From contig NZ_LGHK01000068.1 in the NCBI RefSeq assembly GCF_001908235.1, positions 1-49,844 of the forward strand: DNA of 49,844 bases, written 5' to 3'. This DNA comes from Bradyrhizobium sp. NAS96.2 (GTDB taxonomy: Bacteria > Pseudomonadota > Alphaproteobacteria > Rhizobiales > Xanthobacteraceae). How positions within the stretch are numbered: position 1 is the first letter of the stretch; every line of letters begins with the position of its first letter. Position numbers and translations under genes: made by a program. The notes below the pieces were generated by a model that worked only from the letters and a program-made list of their open reading frames with translations, ran no database searches and was not told the DNA's origin. Shown in pieces: positions 25,762 through 34,832 of the stretch.

Positions 25762-26715
25762 TCACTCTTTCAGCGCGCCGTTGACGCGCTTCAACATGCG
25801 AGAGATCGCGTCATCATGTTCTTGAGCTTGCCTTGCCAGTTCCTGCGCCCTTACGAAAGCGGATGGCTGGCAAATTGTCTCCATGATTTTCGATGCCGGG
25901 ACGACAAGGGCGATACCGGCGTTGATGTCGCCGACTTCCTGTTCTGTCTTGAAGACCCAATCATCTCTAGAATTGATTGTGTAGTGCCCGTGAATCAGCC
26001 CTAAGAGGAAGTGGGTCTTCTTCGACTTTTCGAGCAGGGCCGCGATATCGCTCCCAGCGTCGATCTTTTCAGGCCGGATGGCCATGTGAGTAAGGACTGG
26101 CGAACCGCTGATCCCTCCAACGGACCGCATTTCTACGAGGTAGCCGTCCATCGGTCCGCGATCACTCGGGAAAGGTTCATCACGCATTGCCGCGATATTG
26201 CCTGTCCGAAGGATTGGAATGTTTCGTTGCTCTCCCAAGTACGAATGAAAGAGACCAGGGATTACAACTTCGTCTCCATGACCTATCGCGTATTGCTTGA
26301 TGATATCATCGGTGCATACGTCAGCTTCTAGAATGATAATGAAATCATAGGCGTCGATCTTTGGGTCTTCCCAAGTGTCGTAATTCACAAGCGGGAATGC
26401 CGCGACGTCGATATATTTCTGCTTCCTACCGGTCTCAACGTGATCGGGATGCGTATGCCAAGAGACAAAGGCTGTCTTTCGATAATCGACACCGCCTCCC
26501 TTCCTGTTAAATCTGATCAGAATTTCTCTTCGGCGTGCTTCATCGTACCCAGCAGCTTGGTCAATCACATGCTTCGCGGTCACGATATAGGGAAACGCAA
26601 AACCATGCGCCTCCATGAGCACGACGAAGCCAGTCCCGTCGGCAATAAATTTGCCGTCAAGACCAGCATGGCCGACGAACACCACCCCTCTCTTCATTAG
26701 ATCGGTTACGCGCAT
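25762..26715 (-). CDS. Trypsin-like serine protease domain protein
   Basis: A 317-residue protein with no signal peptide. A chymotrypsin-fold catalytic triad can be read: His49 in VTAKHVID, Asp103 in YIDVAAFPL and Ser203 in GGISGSPVL, the equivalent of GDSGGP. A C-terminal extension of about 60 residues is helical and charged (FVRAQELARQAQEHDDAISR). It is therefore probably a cytoplasmic protease or protease-like sensor; the substrate is unknown. The gene is less GC-rich than the backbone, lies convergent to the ISAzo13 transposase and is probably acquired. Proteases of this kind occur in some antiphage systems, but no partner gene supports that here. Confidence 0.75.
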   Translation of the reverse strand: MRVTDLMKRGVVFVGHAGLDGKFIADGTGFVVLMEAHGFAFPYIVTAKHVIDQAAGYDEARRREILIRFNRKGGGVDYRKTAFVSWHTHPDHVETGRKQKYIDVAAFPLVNYDTWEDPKIDAYDFIIILEADVCTDDIIKQYAIGHGDEVVIPGLFHSYLGEQRNIPILRTGNIAAMRDEPFPSDRGPMDGYLVEMRSVGGISGSPVLTHMAIRPEKIDAGSDIAALLEKSKKTHFLLGLIHGHYTINSRDDWVFKTEQEVGDINAGIALVVPASKIMETICQPSAFVRAQELARQAQEHDDAISRMLKRVNGALKE

Positions 26716-26923
26716 CCCGGCCCTTCGCCTTCACTAGGGATCGGCAATATCCATCGGCGAGCCATCGGGGGCATTTATGATGACCCGGATCATGCCTTAA
26801 TACCACACAACGAATGCTCCGCTATGAGCTGAACGGCCGAGCCGCCGGGCGCCCCCCACGCAGACCGAACGCGCCTCATGCCAAGCGCGGCCATGGGCAG
26901 CTTATAGGCCGGGCGCTCCAACG

Positions 26924-28078
26924 TTACAGCACTGCGCGCAGCCCCGGAACGCGCCGAGCCAGCAATCCGACCACCAGAAAGCTGGCGACCACGCCGACCA
27001 GGCTTGCCAACAGGAACTTCCATTGCGGGGCAACGGACCAATCGTGCATGACGCGGGTCACCGCGATGAGCACAGGGGCGTGCAGAACGTAAACGCCGAA
27101 GGCATTCCGGCTGAGGAACCCCGTCACCGGCCCCTGCCAGTCGAACAGATCACGATACAGCACCACCAAGCCCAGGCTGAGCGAGGCGCACGTCGCCGAC
27201 CGCCAAAAGTCCATGCCTGCCGCCTGCCAATGCCAACCGCCGCCATAGTCGGCCAACCGACCTTCGAGGGCTCCCCCGAAGACGACGATCGCGGCCCACA
27301 GCGCGATGCTCCCCACCAGTCCGCAGACCAGCCAGCGCCGTCCTGCGCCGCTCGAAATCTGTCGCAGCCAATCGCCCCGCCACGCCGCAACCCCAGCGGC
27401 GAACATGAAGGGGTACTGCGGCGCGTCGTGAATGGCGATGTTGAGGATGGTGCGGCCTTCCGGCACCAGCAGCCCCACCGCGAACGTCACGACGCTCATC
27501 GCCAGGACAAAGCCGAGCACGGCGGCGAGGCTCGGTACCGGCCGGGCGGAGGGCTGGCCGATCGGCCGGAATCTGCAAAGCAGCGCAAAGCAGCCGGAAA
27601 ACAGCAACAGCACAAGGCAGAACCAGAGCGGGCCGGAGCCGTCAAGAAGCTGGCCGTTGGAGACGTGGTGCAACCAGTCCTCAGTGAAACTCCGGCGCGG
27701 CTGCGACCACCATGATCCCGCCACGTAGTACTCTGTCAGCGGTCCGATAAGCCCGATATAAAGAAGCAGGGGTACGCCGAGCCGATACAGCCGTTCCTTC
27801 AAGAAGCCGACGACGCCGCGGCGAGCGACCATGCCGGCGGCAAAGTATCCGGCGATGCCGAACAGCAGCCCCATCGAGACTGCGTGCTGAAGCGCCTGAT
27901 AGGCCGCAAAGGCCACCCGGCTGCCCAGGCCCAACGGTGGATGTTCGCGATAGTACCAGCTTCCAAACGGCGAGTAGGTGACGGCGGCATGCATGACCAC
28001 CACCATGCTGATCGCCGACCAGCGCAGGTTGTCGATATAGAGGAGTCTGTGGGTGGTCGGTCGAACGGGCGGTACCAT
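26924..28078 (-). CDS. Acyltransferase family 3 membrane protein
   Basis: A 384-residue integral membrane acyltransferase with about ten hydrophobic segments. It starts with the family signature RLLYIDNLRWSAISMVVVMHA, where the His in VVMHAAV is the likely catalytic residue. Such enzymes acetylate or succinylate glucans, lipids or exopolysaccharides at the membrane (OpgC-like). The ATG at 28078 is used because GGAGA lies five bases upstream; a TTG at 28090 would add four residues. An AraC-type regulator with a membrane domain is encoded 117 bases upstream on the same strand and may control it. Confidence 0.85.
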   Translation of the reverse strand: MVPPVRPTTHRLLYIDNLRWSAISMVVVMHAAVTYSPFGSWYYREHPPLGLGSRVAFAAYQALQHAVSMGLLFGIAGYFAAGMVARRGVVGFLKERLYRLGVPLLLYIGLIGPLTEYYVAGSWWSQPRRSFTEDWLHHVSNGQLLDGSGPLWFCLVLLLFSGCFALLCRFRPIGQPSARPVPSLAAVLGFVLAMSVVTFAVGLLVPEGRTILNIAIHDAPQYPFMFAAGVAAWRGDWLRQISSGAGRRWLVCGLVGSIALWAAIVVFGGALEGRLADYGGGWHWQAAGMDFWRSATCASLSLGLVVLYRDLFDWQGPVTGFLSRNAFGVYVLHAPVLIAVTRVMHDWSVAPQWKFLLASLVGVVASFLVVGLLARRVPGLRAVL

Positions 28079-28195
28079 GTGCGTCTCCAATGCTGGACGC
28101 CGAACATGGTGGCCAAGTCCGAGCCGGTCGCGCCGAAACTCGCACTTTGGGTCGCCGAAACCCGCAAAGCTTGGCCGTTTGCGACAATCGGTGCG

Positions 28196-29212
28196 TCACA
28201 CCCGCCCGGCCAGGGTCCGTTTGCGGAATGTGCTCGGCGTTTCCCCGGTCACCGCCTTGAACGCCCGATTGAACGGGCCGATCGACTCGAAGCCGGCATC
28301 CAGTGCAATCGTCAGGATCGGGACACGCGCCTGGCCGGCATCGGCCAGGGCCGAGCGCGCTTCCGCCAGCCGGTAGGAGTTGACGAAGCGGGCGAAGTTG
28401 CCGTAGCCGAGCCGCTGATTGATGAGCTGGCGCACGCGGTATTCCGGCGCGTCGAGCCGCTTGGCCAGGCTGCCGATGGTCATGCTGCCGTCACGGTAGG
28501 CCCGCTCCACCTCCATCACTGTCTGCAAACGCCGATAGAGGGCCGCTTCCGCCTCGGTCATTTCAGATATTGATGGGGCCGGTTCCGATGCCGGTGGCGC
28601 TGCGGCGACCGCGGAGACCGGGCTTGCCCTGTGCAAGCGGAACAAGGCGGCAGCAAGCGCGATGCCCAGCACACCGGGAAGCGCGGGTGTCATCGCGAGA
28701 TTGCTTGACCCAATCAGCGTGCAGCCCACGATCGCGAGACCCAAACCCCATGCGAACACGACCCGATCCCGGCGGCGCATCTCGACCAGGTCGTTGGCCC
28801 GGCCCAGCAGAACGCGACCGATCGCGATCACCACAAGCATCACAGCGGAGACATGGGTCGCGAGCCAGGCCCATGAGGAGTCCGTGACCACGGACCAGAC
28901 GGCAAGCAAGGCCATCACACCCACCGCGGTCCAGCCAATCCATGGTGGCCTCGCCGTGTCGTCGAATACCTCCTCGCTCCAGAGAACGAAGACAGCCGCC
29001 GCCATGTTGCTCGCCAGCCGCAGGAAGAGGATCCACACTGCCTGGCTGTCGCGAAATTGCGGAGCCGTCTCAATGAGAAACGCAATTCCGCACAGGTCGA
29101 AAACAAGAGTTATGCGGCCGAGCCGACTGTTGCGCAACTGCAGCAGGGCGTCGAGCGCGAGCAGCACCAGCAAAGCGAGGGCCCCACCGCGAAGACCTAT
29201 ATCCAGGAGCAT
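28196..29212 (-). CDS. AraC-family regulator with N-terminal membrane domain
   Basis: A 338-residue protein. The first ~205 residues contain about six or seven hydrophobic segments, a short linker rich in Ala/Pro follows, and the C-terminal ~105 residues are an AraC helix-turn-helix pair (LAKRLDAPEYRVRQLINQ ... FESIGPFNRAFKAVTGETPS). Membrane-anchored AraC regulators of this form sense envelope or extracellular signals. It lies upstream of the acyltransferase gene on the same strand, which suggests a regulator-enzyme pair. Confidence 0.85.
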   Translation of the reverse strand: MLLDIGLRGGALALLVLLALDALLQLRNSRLGRITLVFDLCGIAFLIETAPQFRDSQAVWILFLRLASNMAAAVFVLWSEEVFDDTARPPWIGWTAVGVMALLAVWSVVTDSSWAWLATHVSAVMLVVIAIGRVLLGRANDLVEMRRRDRVVFAWGLGLAIVGCTLIGSSNLAMTPALPGVLGIALAAALFRLHRASPVSAVAAAPPASEPAPSISEMTEAEAALYRRLQTVMEVERAYRDGSMTIGSLAKRLDAPEYRVRQLINQRLGYGNFARFVNSYRLAEARSALADAGQARVPILTIALDAGFESIGPFNRAFKAVTGETPSTFRKRTLAGRV

Positions 29213-29549
29213 TTCTTCACCAAACTCGTCGACAGGCTCGAACTATGATCCACGGGCCCGCTAGGGTCGATGGCAATTTGATGCTTGAGGACCTGGATTA
29301 GATTGAGGGCCGGTTGTCAGGCATCGGCACGATCGAACCCTCGCCGGTTGGAGAACTCGTCACCGCCTCAAACGTCCGTGCTGGCGCATCGGAAGACCGT
29401 GTACCCAAACCTAGCGATGTGTTGCGAAGGCAATGTCCGCTTTGACCCTATAGCGGCCGGAATTGTGCGCCAGCGCAAAATGTCGCGATGGGCCAGACGC
29501 GGACTCATGCATCGCAGCAATAGCTTGGCTATTCAAACACTCGGTGCGG
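29213..29549. other. Gene-free interval
   Basis: No coding region is supported. The right part holds a degenerate dispersed repeat (29433-29505); the rest shows nothing I can assign beyond the presumed promoter of the AraC-type gene. Confidence 0.5.
29433..29505. repeat. Degenerate dispersed intergenic repeat, copy 3
   Basis: ATGTCCGCTTTGACCC followed by TATAGCGG, then AATGTCGCGATGGGCC followed by AGACGCGGAC. The order of half-units matches that at 18268-18345. Confidence 0.5.
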
Positions 29550-30053
29550 CTATTTCATTTTTTCCCAAACCAAAGTCACGACGCTGATCTTGCCGTCGCT
29601 TGCAAAGGGTGCCGGGCGGGCGACGTAGATAATCCGATCTCCATCGCGTTGTACGTCTCGGATGTTCGTCGTACCGGCCCAAACTTCGTTCCACGCGAGA
29701 TCGAGATGATGCACAACCTTGCTACCGTCGTAGGTGTAAGTACCGCCGTAGGCCGTCATCATCCGATGAAGATCGGCGCGTTGCTGATCAGTCATCTTAT
29801 CAATCGATTCAGGCTTGGGCCGGCCGTCATAGGTGATAAGAATGACGAAATGACCATCCTTCCCATACATGGCCAACCCCTTTGGCTTCTTGCCAAAGGT
29901 GTCCTCGATCTGTCCGGTATCGAGAATTTTTCGCGTGGCGCTGATTAGTTGGTAATTGCCAGCGAATTCTTGTTCCTCGGCCAAGGCGGCTGATGAGACG
30001 AACAGACACGCTGACGCTGCACCAAGTAGTTTGCAGAACGCATTCATTCGCAC
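29550..30053 (-). CDS. Exported lipocalin-like domain protein
   Basis: A 167-residue protein with a signal peptide (cleavage near AALA25) and a lipocalin-like (Lipocalin_5) barrel: FAGNYQLISATRKI at the first strand, MYGKDGHFVILIT, GGTYTYDGSKVVHHLD and a final VTLVWEKMK strand. Members of this family are small periplasmic or secreted proteins of unknown ligand. ATG at 30053 or two codons later would serve. It lies 122 bases downstream of a PhnD-like binding protein on the same strand. Confidence 0.8.
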   Translation of the reverse strand: MRMNAFCKLLGAASACLFVSSAALAEEQEFAGNYQLISATRKILDTGQIEDTFGKKPKGLAMYGKDGHFVILITYDGRPKPESIDKMTDQQRADLHRMMTAYGGTYTYDGSKVVHHLDLAWNEVWAGTTNIRDVQRDGDRIIYVARPAPFASDGKISVVTLVWEKMK

Positions 30054-30175
30054 GGAAATCTCCCAAAACGGTTGAACCTGCGCGGACGCAGACTATCTTT
30101 GGCAACCTGCGACTTGCTTTCACAACCTGCGATTTGGTGACCGGCGGCCTTGACCGGGCCTTCGTTCGTGTCCTG

Positions 30176-30934
30176 CTATTTTGTGACGACGTTCACGCCC
30201 TTGAGGTTCTTCGCGTCGATGGCTTTCTGCACTACGCCGGTCTGTCTTGCTTCGTCGACCAGTGTCGCGAGTAGAGCCTGCGCAGCGGGAGAGCGGCCTT
30301 TCGGCAGCGCAGCCGCCACGAGAACCGTCCCAAAGGCGCCCGGCACGATCTTGGCACCGGTCAGCAACTCGGCGGCAGGATAGCCGACGCCGGAGTCCGC
30401 GCCAAAGACGTTTGCTTTGCCGGAGCGCAGGAAGTCGGCCGCGTCAGCCGCAATGGTCGGGCTCAACGGGATACGGACGATCTCGGCGGCCTTGATCTCC
30501 CGCGTCAGCACACGGTCGGAGGGAGCACCGAGGATAGTGCCAATCTTCACACCTGCCTTGTCCACGGAGGCGATGTCGGGAAACTCTATTCCGGGCGCGG
30601 CCACGTAGACGAGACTTATGGCCCAAAGGTTCGCCGTTGAATCCGCCTTGTCAGCCGGGGCAAGGACGCGTGGCCCGATGGCGATGTCCCATTCACTCTT
30701 GCCGAAACTTTGTAGGTAAGATTCCGGGTTCGGATACATCACCGGTTCAACAGCCGCGCCCAGCTTCTGTCCGACGAACCTCGCGACGGGTTCGGCCACG
30801 CCTCCGAGCACCGTAATGGCAATCATGCCAACCCGCAGCTTTCCACCAGGCGCGATCTCGGCGGATGTCTGCCCGAACGCTGCGTCGGACAATCCCACTA
30901 ACAATGCAGCAATCGATAGAAGAAGCCGTGCCAT
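30176..30934 (-). CDS. PhnD-like periplasmic substrate-binding protein
   Basis: A 252-residue exported protein. Residues 1-21 are a signal peptide (MARLLLSIAALLVGLSDAAFG). The mature chain, starting LRVGMIAITVLGGVAEPVARF, follows the type II binding-protein pattern of phosphonate-type (PhnD/SsuA-like) receptors: YLQSFGKSEWDIAIGPR, FPDIASVDKAGVKIGTILGAPSD and a hinge region. No ABC permease or ATPase is adjacent, so it is an orphan receptor whose ligand is unknown. ATG at 30934 is required for the signal peptide. Confidence 0.78.
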   Translation of the reverse strand: MARLLLSIAALLVGLSDAAFGQTSAEIAPGGKLRVGMIAITVLGGVAEPVARFVGQKLGAAVEPVMYPNPESYLQSFGKSEWDIAIGPRVLAPADKADSTANLWAISLVYVAAPGIEFPDIASVDKAGVKIGTILGAPSDRVLTREIKAAEIVRIPLSPTIAADAADFLRSGKANVFGADSGVGYPAAELLTGAKIVPGAFGTVLVAAALPKGRSPAAQALLATLVDEARQTGVVQKAIDAKNLKGVNVVTK

Positions 30935-31174
30935 GCGCGTCTCTCTCGAAAGGAGCAAGGAGCGGAACTCTATCAGCCGATGATTGGGATTGCATAGGTG
31001 CTGACGTCCGAGTCGAGGCAAAACAGGCTATCGCGGCCGGACTCGGCCACGTCCGCTCAAGGCCAAAGAGTTGACGTGCCGAGACCTTCCGCTAGGGGCC
31101 CAGAAGCGGCCCTTGCCCACCGACGCTCTGTGGCGGAAAGTTTCGCAACCTCGCACGTCACAAGGAGCACGGCC

Positions 31175-31522
31175 ATGCGTATCCATAACCTCTATGCTGA
31201 CGAAGATGGAGAATCGCACTTCCGAGACATCGACTTAGAGATGACAGAACATGGCCCGGACGGCTCAACTTCGGGACGGCTACCCGCTACTGGGATTTAT
31301 TTTCGGACAACCCCGGCCGATTGGTTCTTCGACTGGCACCCTGCTACGCGACGGCAATACGTCATCAATCTTGATGCACCCAATCAGATAACAGCGAGCG
31401 ACGGTGAGACACGCATCATTGGCGTCGGCGAAATTATTCTCATTGAGGACATGCACGGAAAGGGACACCTTTCTCAGGCTGTCGGGCAAATGCGGCGATC
31501 CGTGATGATTCCGATTGACTGA
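31175..31522 (+). CDS. Small cupin-like protein
   Basis: A 115-residue protein without signal peptide. The sequence reads as a single beta barrel of the cupin type: GIYFRTTPADWFFDWHPATRRQYVINLD, then ASDGETRIIGVGEIILIEDMHGKGHLSQ, where the His at about 55 and 94/98 and the Glu in VGEIILIED are the probable metal-ligand region. It belongs to a group of short cupin-like proteins found across Proteobacteria with no defined function. The ribosome binding site AAGGAG is 8 bases upstream of the ATG at 31175. Confidence 0.75.
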   Translation: MRIHNLYADEDGESHFRDIDLEMTEHGPDGSTSGRLPATGIYFRTTPADWFFDWHPATRRQYVINLDAPNQITASDGETRIIGVGEIILIEDMHGKGHLSQAVGQMRRSVMIPID

Positions 31523-31860
31523 CCGCGAGTGGAAGCTAACAGGCGGATGCGGCCGTGCCATGCCGATTCCGCGTCAAAAGCGCCGGTTCTCGCCATTGGC
31601 AGTCAGGTCCGGTCTACCCTCAACTTCGACCTTGGCTTCCCGAAAATCGGGATAAGGCGCGTTCCCTCTCCCGCCCGCGATGTGGGCGCGGCGGGGCGAA
31701 GGAACATCGGCGCAATTTCTGAATATTAGAAAATACCCCTGAATTGCCCGACATGTCAAGTTGCCTGGCCGAACACTGGCCGCCGCCGGCTCCTTTGCAT
31801 GGGGTTGTTTTCGATATTTTGGCAGCGCCCCCTGCGACGGCCCCACGACGTCATCCTACC
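31523..31860. other. Gene-free interval downstream of dctA
   Basis: No coding region is supported. It contains a hairpin (TCCCGAAAATCGGGA near 31637-31651) and an AT-richer part around 31720-31830 whose sequence I associate with recurrent Bradyrhizobium intergenic DNA. A dctA terminator may lie here but no T run is clear. Confidence 0.45.
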
Positions 31861-33189
31861 CTACCCGGTCCCGCCCGGCTCCAGCGCCTCGCCGAGCTCG
31901 AGCGGATGCGCCATGGTCTCGTGCAGCGCGTCCTTGTCGAGCTCGCCTTCGGAGAGGCTGATCACGACGCAGGCGACGCCGTTGCCGATCAAGTTGGTCA
32001 GCGCGCGGCACTCGCTCATGAACTTGTCGATGCCGACCAGGATCGCGATCGACTGGATCGGAATATCGGGCACGATCGACAGCGTCGCGGCGAGCGTGAT
32101 GAAGCCGGCGCCGGTGACGCCGGAGGCGCCCTTCGAGGTGATCATGGCGATGCCGAGAATGCCGAGCTCCTGCCAGATCGTCAGATGCGTGTTGGTGGCC
32201 TGCGCCAGGAACAGCGTCGCCAGCGTCATGTAGATGTTGGTGCCGTCGAGATTGAAGCTGTAGCCGGTCGGCACCACGAGGCCGACCACCGAGCGCGAGG
32301 CGCCGAGATGCTCCATCTTCTGGATCATCTGCGGCAGCACCGTCTCCGACGACGAGGTGCCGAGCACGATCAGGAGCTCGTCCTTGATGTAGGCGATGAA
32401 GCGGATGATGGAAAAGCCCGCCAGCCGCGCGATCGCGCCCAGCACGATCAGCACGAACAGGATGCTGGTCAGGTAGAAGGTGGCGATCAGCGCCGCCAGG
32501 TTCACCAGCGAGCCGAGGCCGTAGGCACCGACCGTGAAGGCCATCGCGCCGAACGCGCCGAGCGGCGCGACACGGACGATCATGCGGATGATGCCGAAGA
32601 ACATCTTCGATGCCTTGTCGATCGCCTCGGCGATCGGCTCGCCGGGCTTGCCCATCAAGGCGATGGCAAACCCCGACAGGATCGAGATCAATAGCACCTG
32701 CAAGAGGTCGCCGCGCGCGAGCGCGCCGAAGAACGAGTCGGGGATGATCGCCATCAGATGGGCGACGATGCCCTGCTCCTTCGCCTGGGTGACGTAAGTG
32801 GAGACCGATTTCGGATCGATCGACGCGGGATCGATGTTGAAGCCGCGGCCGGGCTGCAGCAGCTCACCGATCAAGAGGCCAACCGCGAGCGCGACCGTCG
32901 ACACCGCCTCGAAATAGATCAGCGCCTTCAGCCCGACCCGGCCGACGCGCTTGAGGTCGCCCATCGAGGAGATGCCGTGCACCACGGTGCAGAAGATCAC
33001 CGGCGCGATCATCATCTTGATCAGCGCGATGAAGCCGTCGCCGAGCGGCTTCAACTGCTTGCCGAGGCCGGGATAGAAATGTCCGATCAAGACGCCCGCG
33101 ACAATCGCGATCAACACCTGAATGTAGAGGATCTTGTACCAGGGCTGGTGCTTGTGATGGACGGCGGGCTTGATCGCGTCTGTGGTCAT
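31861..33189 (-). CDS. dctA: C4-dicarboxylate transporter DctA
   Basis: A 442-residue sodium/proton-dicarboxylate symporter of the DAACS (glutamate transporter) family for succinate, malate and fumarate uptake, the main carbon source of bacteroids in rhizobia. Signature segments are [36 protein letters not shown] and [16 protein letters not shown] [14 protein letters not shown]. The ATG at 33189 gives [19 protein letters not shown], the usual N-terminus. No dctBD pair is adjacent. I saw no convincing RpoN site in the 142-base upstream region. Confidence 0.96.
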   Translation of the reverse strand: MTTDAIKPAVHHKHQPWYKILYIQVLIAIVAGVLIGHFYPGLGKQLKPLGDGFIALIKMMIAPVIFCTVVHGISSMGDLKRVGRVGLKALIYFEAVSTVALAVGLLIGELLQPGRGFNIDPASIDPKSVSTYVTQAKEQGIVAHLMAIIPDSFFGALARGDLLQVLLISILSGFAIALMGKPGEPIAEAIDKASKMFFGIIRMIVRVAPLGAFGAMAFTVGAYGLGSLVNLAALIATFYLTSILFVLIVLGAIARLAGFSIIRFIAYIKDELLIVLGTSSSETVLPQMIQKMEHLGASRSVVGLVVPTGYSFNLDGTNIYMTLATLFLAQATNTHLTIWQELGILGIAMITSKGASGVTGAGFITLAATLSIVPDIPIQSIAILVGIDKFMSECRALTNLIGNGVACVVISLSEGELDKDALHETMAHPLELGEALEPGGTG

Positions 33190-33331
33190 GAGGTGCCCCG
33201 GGCTGGAAGTGAACTCAATCGGTGATGCCATCTTGGCGGAGCCGCGCGCAAGCGACAATGCCCATTCGCGTCGCCGCGGGCACACACGAATCTGTCATAG
33301 ACTGCGGCCGGCTCGCACCCGGAGGCTGAGG

Positions 33332-33490
33332 ATGGAATTCACCGCACTGTTTCTCGCCATCACCATCGCCATGCTGGTGGCCTGGCGTGGTCCGCGTCCC
33401 CTGGCGATCGGCTTGTTCGCGGTGATCCTGGTCGCCTGCGTCGCGACCTTGCTGCACCACGCCACCGACCGCCTCACTCTGTCGTTCTGA
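33332..33490 (+). CDS. DUF5993 small membrane protein
   Basis: A 52-residue protein with two hydrophobic helices (LFLAITIAMLVAW and AIGLFAVILVACVATLLH) and the conserved end HHATDRLTLSF. This matches DUF5993, small proteins encoded just upstream of a DsbB-type oxidoreductase; that gene starts 8 bases after the stop. A role as a partner of that DsbB is inferred from the conserved pairing. Confidence 0.85.
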   Translation: MEFTALFLAITIAMLVAWRGPRPLAIGLFAVILVACVATLLHHATDRLTLSF

Positions 33491-33498
33491 GGCCAGCG

Positions 33499-34044
33499 AT
33501 GACCGACACCCGGGCCGTGACCCTGAATGCACTCGCGCTTTATGGCCTTGCGCTGCTGCTGGCCGCAGCTTTTGCCGCGCAGCTGCTGCTGCACGAGCTG
33601 CCCTGCCCGCTGTGTTTGTTGCAGCGCATCCTTTTCGCCCTGCTGGCGATCGGACCGATCCTGAACATCCGCTTCGGACCTCGGCCGAGCCATTATGCCT
33701 TGTCGCTGCTGACGGCTGTCCTCGGCGCCTCGGTCTCGACCCGGCAGGTGCTGCTGCACATCCTGCCCGGCGATGCCGGCTACGGCTCGGCGCTGCTCGG
33801 CTATCATTATTATACGTGGGCGCTGATCGGATTCATCGCGGCGATCGTCCTGCTCGCGGCCATGCTGCTGTTCGACCGCCAGTTCGATCACCGCACAGCG
33901 CAAGTCACCGCGCCCGGCAAGTTCGCGCAAGGAGCGGTGTGGCTGGTGATCGGGCTGACGGCGCTGAACGTGATCTCCACCCTGCTCGAATGCGGCTTTG
34001 CCGCCTGTGCCGACAATCCCGTCGTCTATGAGTTGCTGAAGTAG
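33499..34044 (+). CDS. DsbB-family disulfide bond formation protein
   Basis: A 181-residue inner-membrane protein that would re-oxidise a periplasmic DsbA-type thiol oxidase via quinone. The first Cys pair is C36-P-L-C39 at the end of helix 1 (HELPCPLCLLQRI). About five hydrophobic helices are seen, and the second Cys pair, C165 and C170 (LLECGFAACADNP), is at the extreme C-terminus after helix 5 instead of in the loop between helices 3 and 4 as in E. coli DsbB. It is coupled to a DUF5993 gene. The cognate DsbA is not in the window. Confidence 0.87.
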   Translation: MTDTRAVTLNALALYGLALLLAAAFAAQLLLHELPCPLCLLQRILFALLAIGPILNIRFGPRPSHYALSLLTAVLGASVSTRQVLLHILPGDAGYGSALLGYHYYTWALIGFIAAIVLLAAMLLFDRQFDHRTAQVTAPGKFAQGAVWLVIGLTALNVISTLLECGFAACADNPVVYELLK

Positions 34045-34049
34045 CCTGC

Positions 34050-34754
34050 TCAGGGACGCTTCGGAATATTCAGCCCGCGTTCGACGGCCGGCCGCTTGAG
34101 ACCGCGCTCGAGCCAGGCGGCGACGTTCTTGAATTGATCAAATTCGACGAGCTCGCGCGCGCCATAGAAGCCGATCAGATTGCGCACCCAGCCGAGCATC
34201 GAGATGTCGGCGACGGTGTATTCATCGTCCATGAACCATTGCCGTCCGGCGAGATGCGTCTCCATCACGCCGAGCAGGCGCGCGGACTCCGCGACATAGC
34301 GCTGCAAGGGCCGCTTGTCCTCATAATCCTTGCCGGCGAATTTGTGGAAGAAGCCGACCTGGCCGAACATCGGCCCGATGCCGCCCATCTGGAAATGCAC
34401 CCACTGGATCGCCTGGTAGCGGCGCGCGGCATCCGCCGGCAATAGCTTGCCGGTCTTCTCGGCCAGATATTGCAGGATGGCGCCGGACTCGAACAGCGGC
34501 AGCGGCTTGCCGCCGGGACCGTTGGGATCGAGGATCGCCGGGATCTTGCCGTTCGGGTTCAGCGACAGGAACTCCGGCGTCTTCTGATCGTCCTTGTTGA
34601 AGTCGACGAGATGGACCTCGTAGGGCAGCCCGATCTCCTCGAGCATGATCGAGACCTTCACGCCGTTCGGCGTCGGCAGCGAATAGAGTTGCAGGCGATC
34701 CGGATGCTGGGCGGGCCAGCGCTTCGTGATCGGAAAGGCTGTGAGGTCGGTCAT
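34050..34754 (-). CDS. Glutathione S-transferase, nu-class-like (YghU/YfcG type)
   Basis: A 234-residue cytoplasmic enzyme. The thioredoxin-fold N-domain carries TPNGVKVSIMLEE, the TPNG motif of Ure2p/YfcG/YghU-type GSTs, where Thr and Asn replace the usual catalytic Tyr/Ser, and NPNGKIPAI plus FESGAILQYLAE, which bind glutathione. The helical C-domain follows (QWVHFQMGGIGPMFGQVGFF). Members act as disulfide-bond reductases on GSSG and peroxides. It converges with the dsbB gene 5 bases away, although on the opposite strand. Confidence 0.92.
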   Translation of the reverse strand: MTDLTAFPITKRWPAQHPDRLQLYSLPTPNGVKVSIMLEEIGLPYEVHLVDFNKDDQKTPEFLSLNPNGKIPAILDPNGPGGKPLPLFESGAILQYLAEKTGKLLPADAARRYQAIQWVHFQMGGIGPMFGQVGFFHKFAGKDYEDKRPLQRYVAESARLLGVMETHLAGRQWFMDDEYTVADISMLGWVRNLIGFYGARELVEFDQFKNVAAWLERGLKRPAVERGLNIPKRP

Positions 34755-34832
34755 GTCGGCATTCTTTGCATGGTTGTTGTTGGACGGCTAATGTACGGAG
34801 CTCATTGAAAGCCGCAAGGTCTGCAACCGGCC

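Noticed and set aside
31744..32694. Plus-strand frame opposite dctA
   Set aside because: Low-complexity charged sequence antisense to a family-confirmed transporter.
33190..33331. RpoN (-24/-12) promoter for dctA
   Set aside because: TGGCAT is present but the GC of the -12 element is missing at the required spacing.
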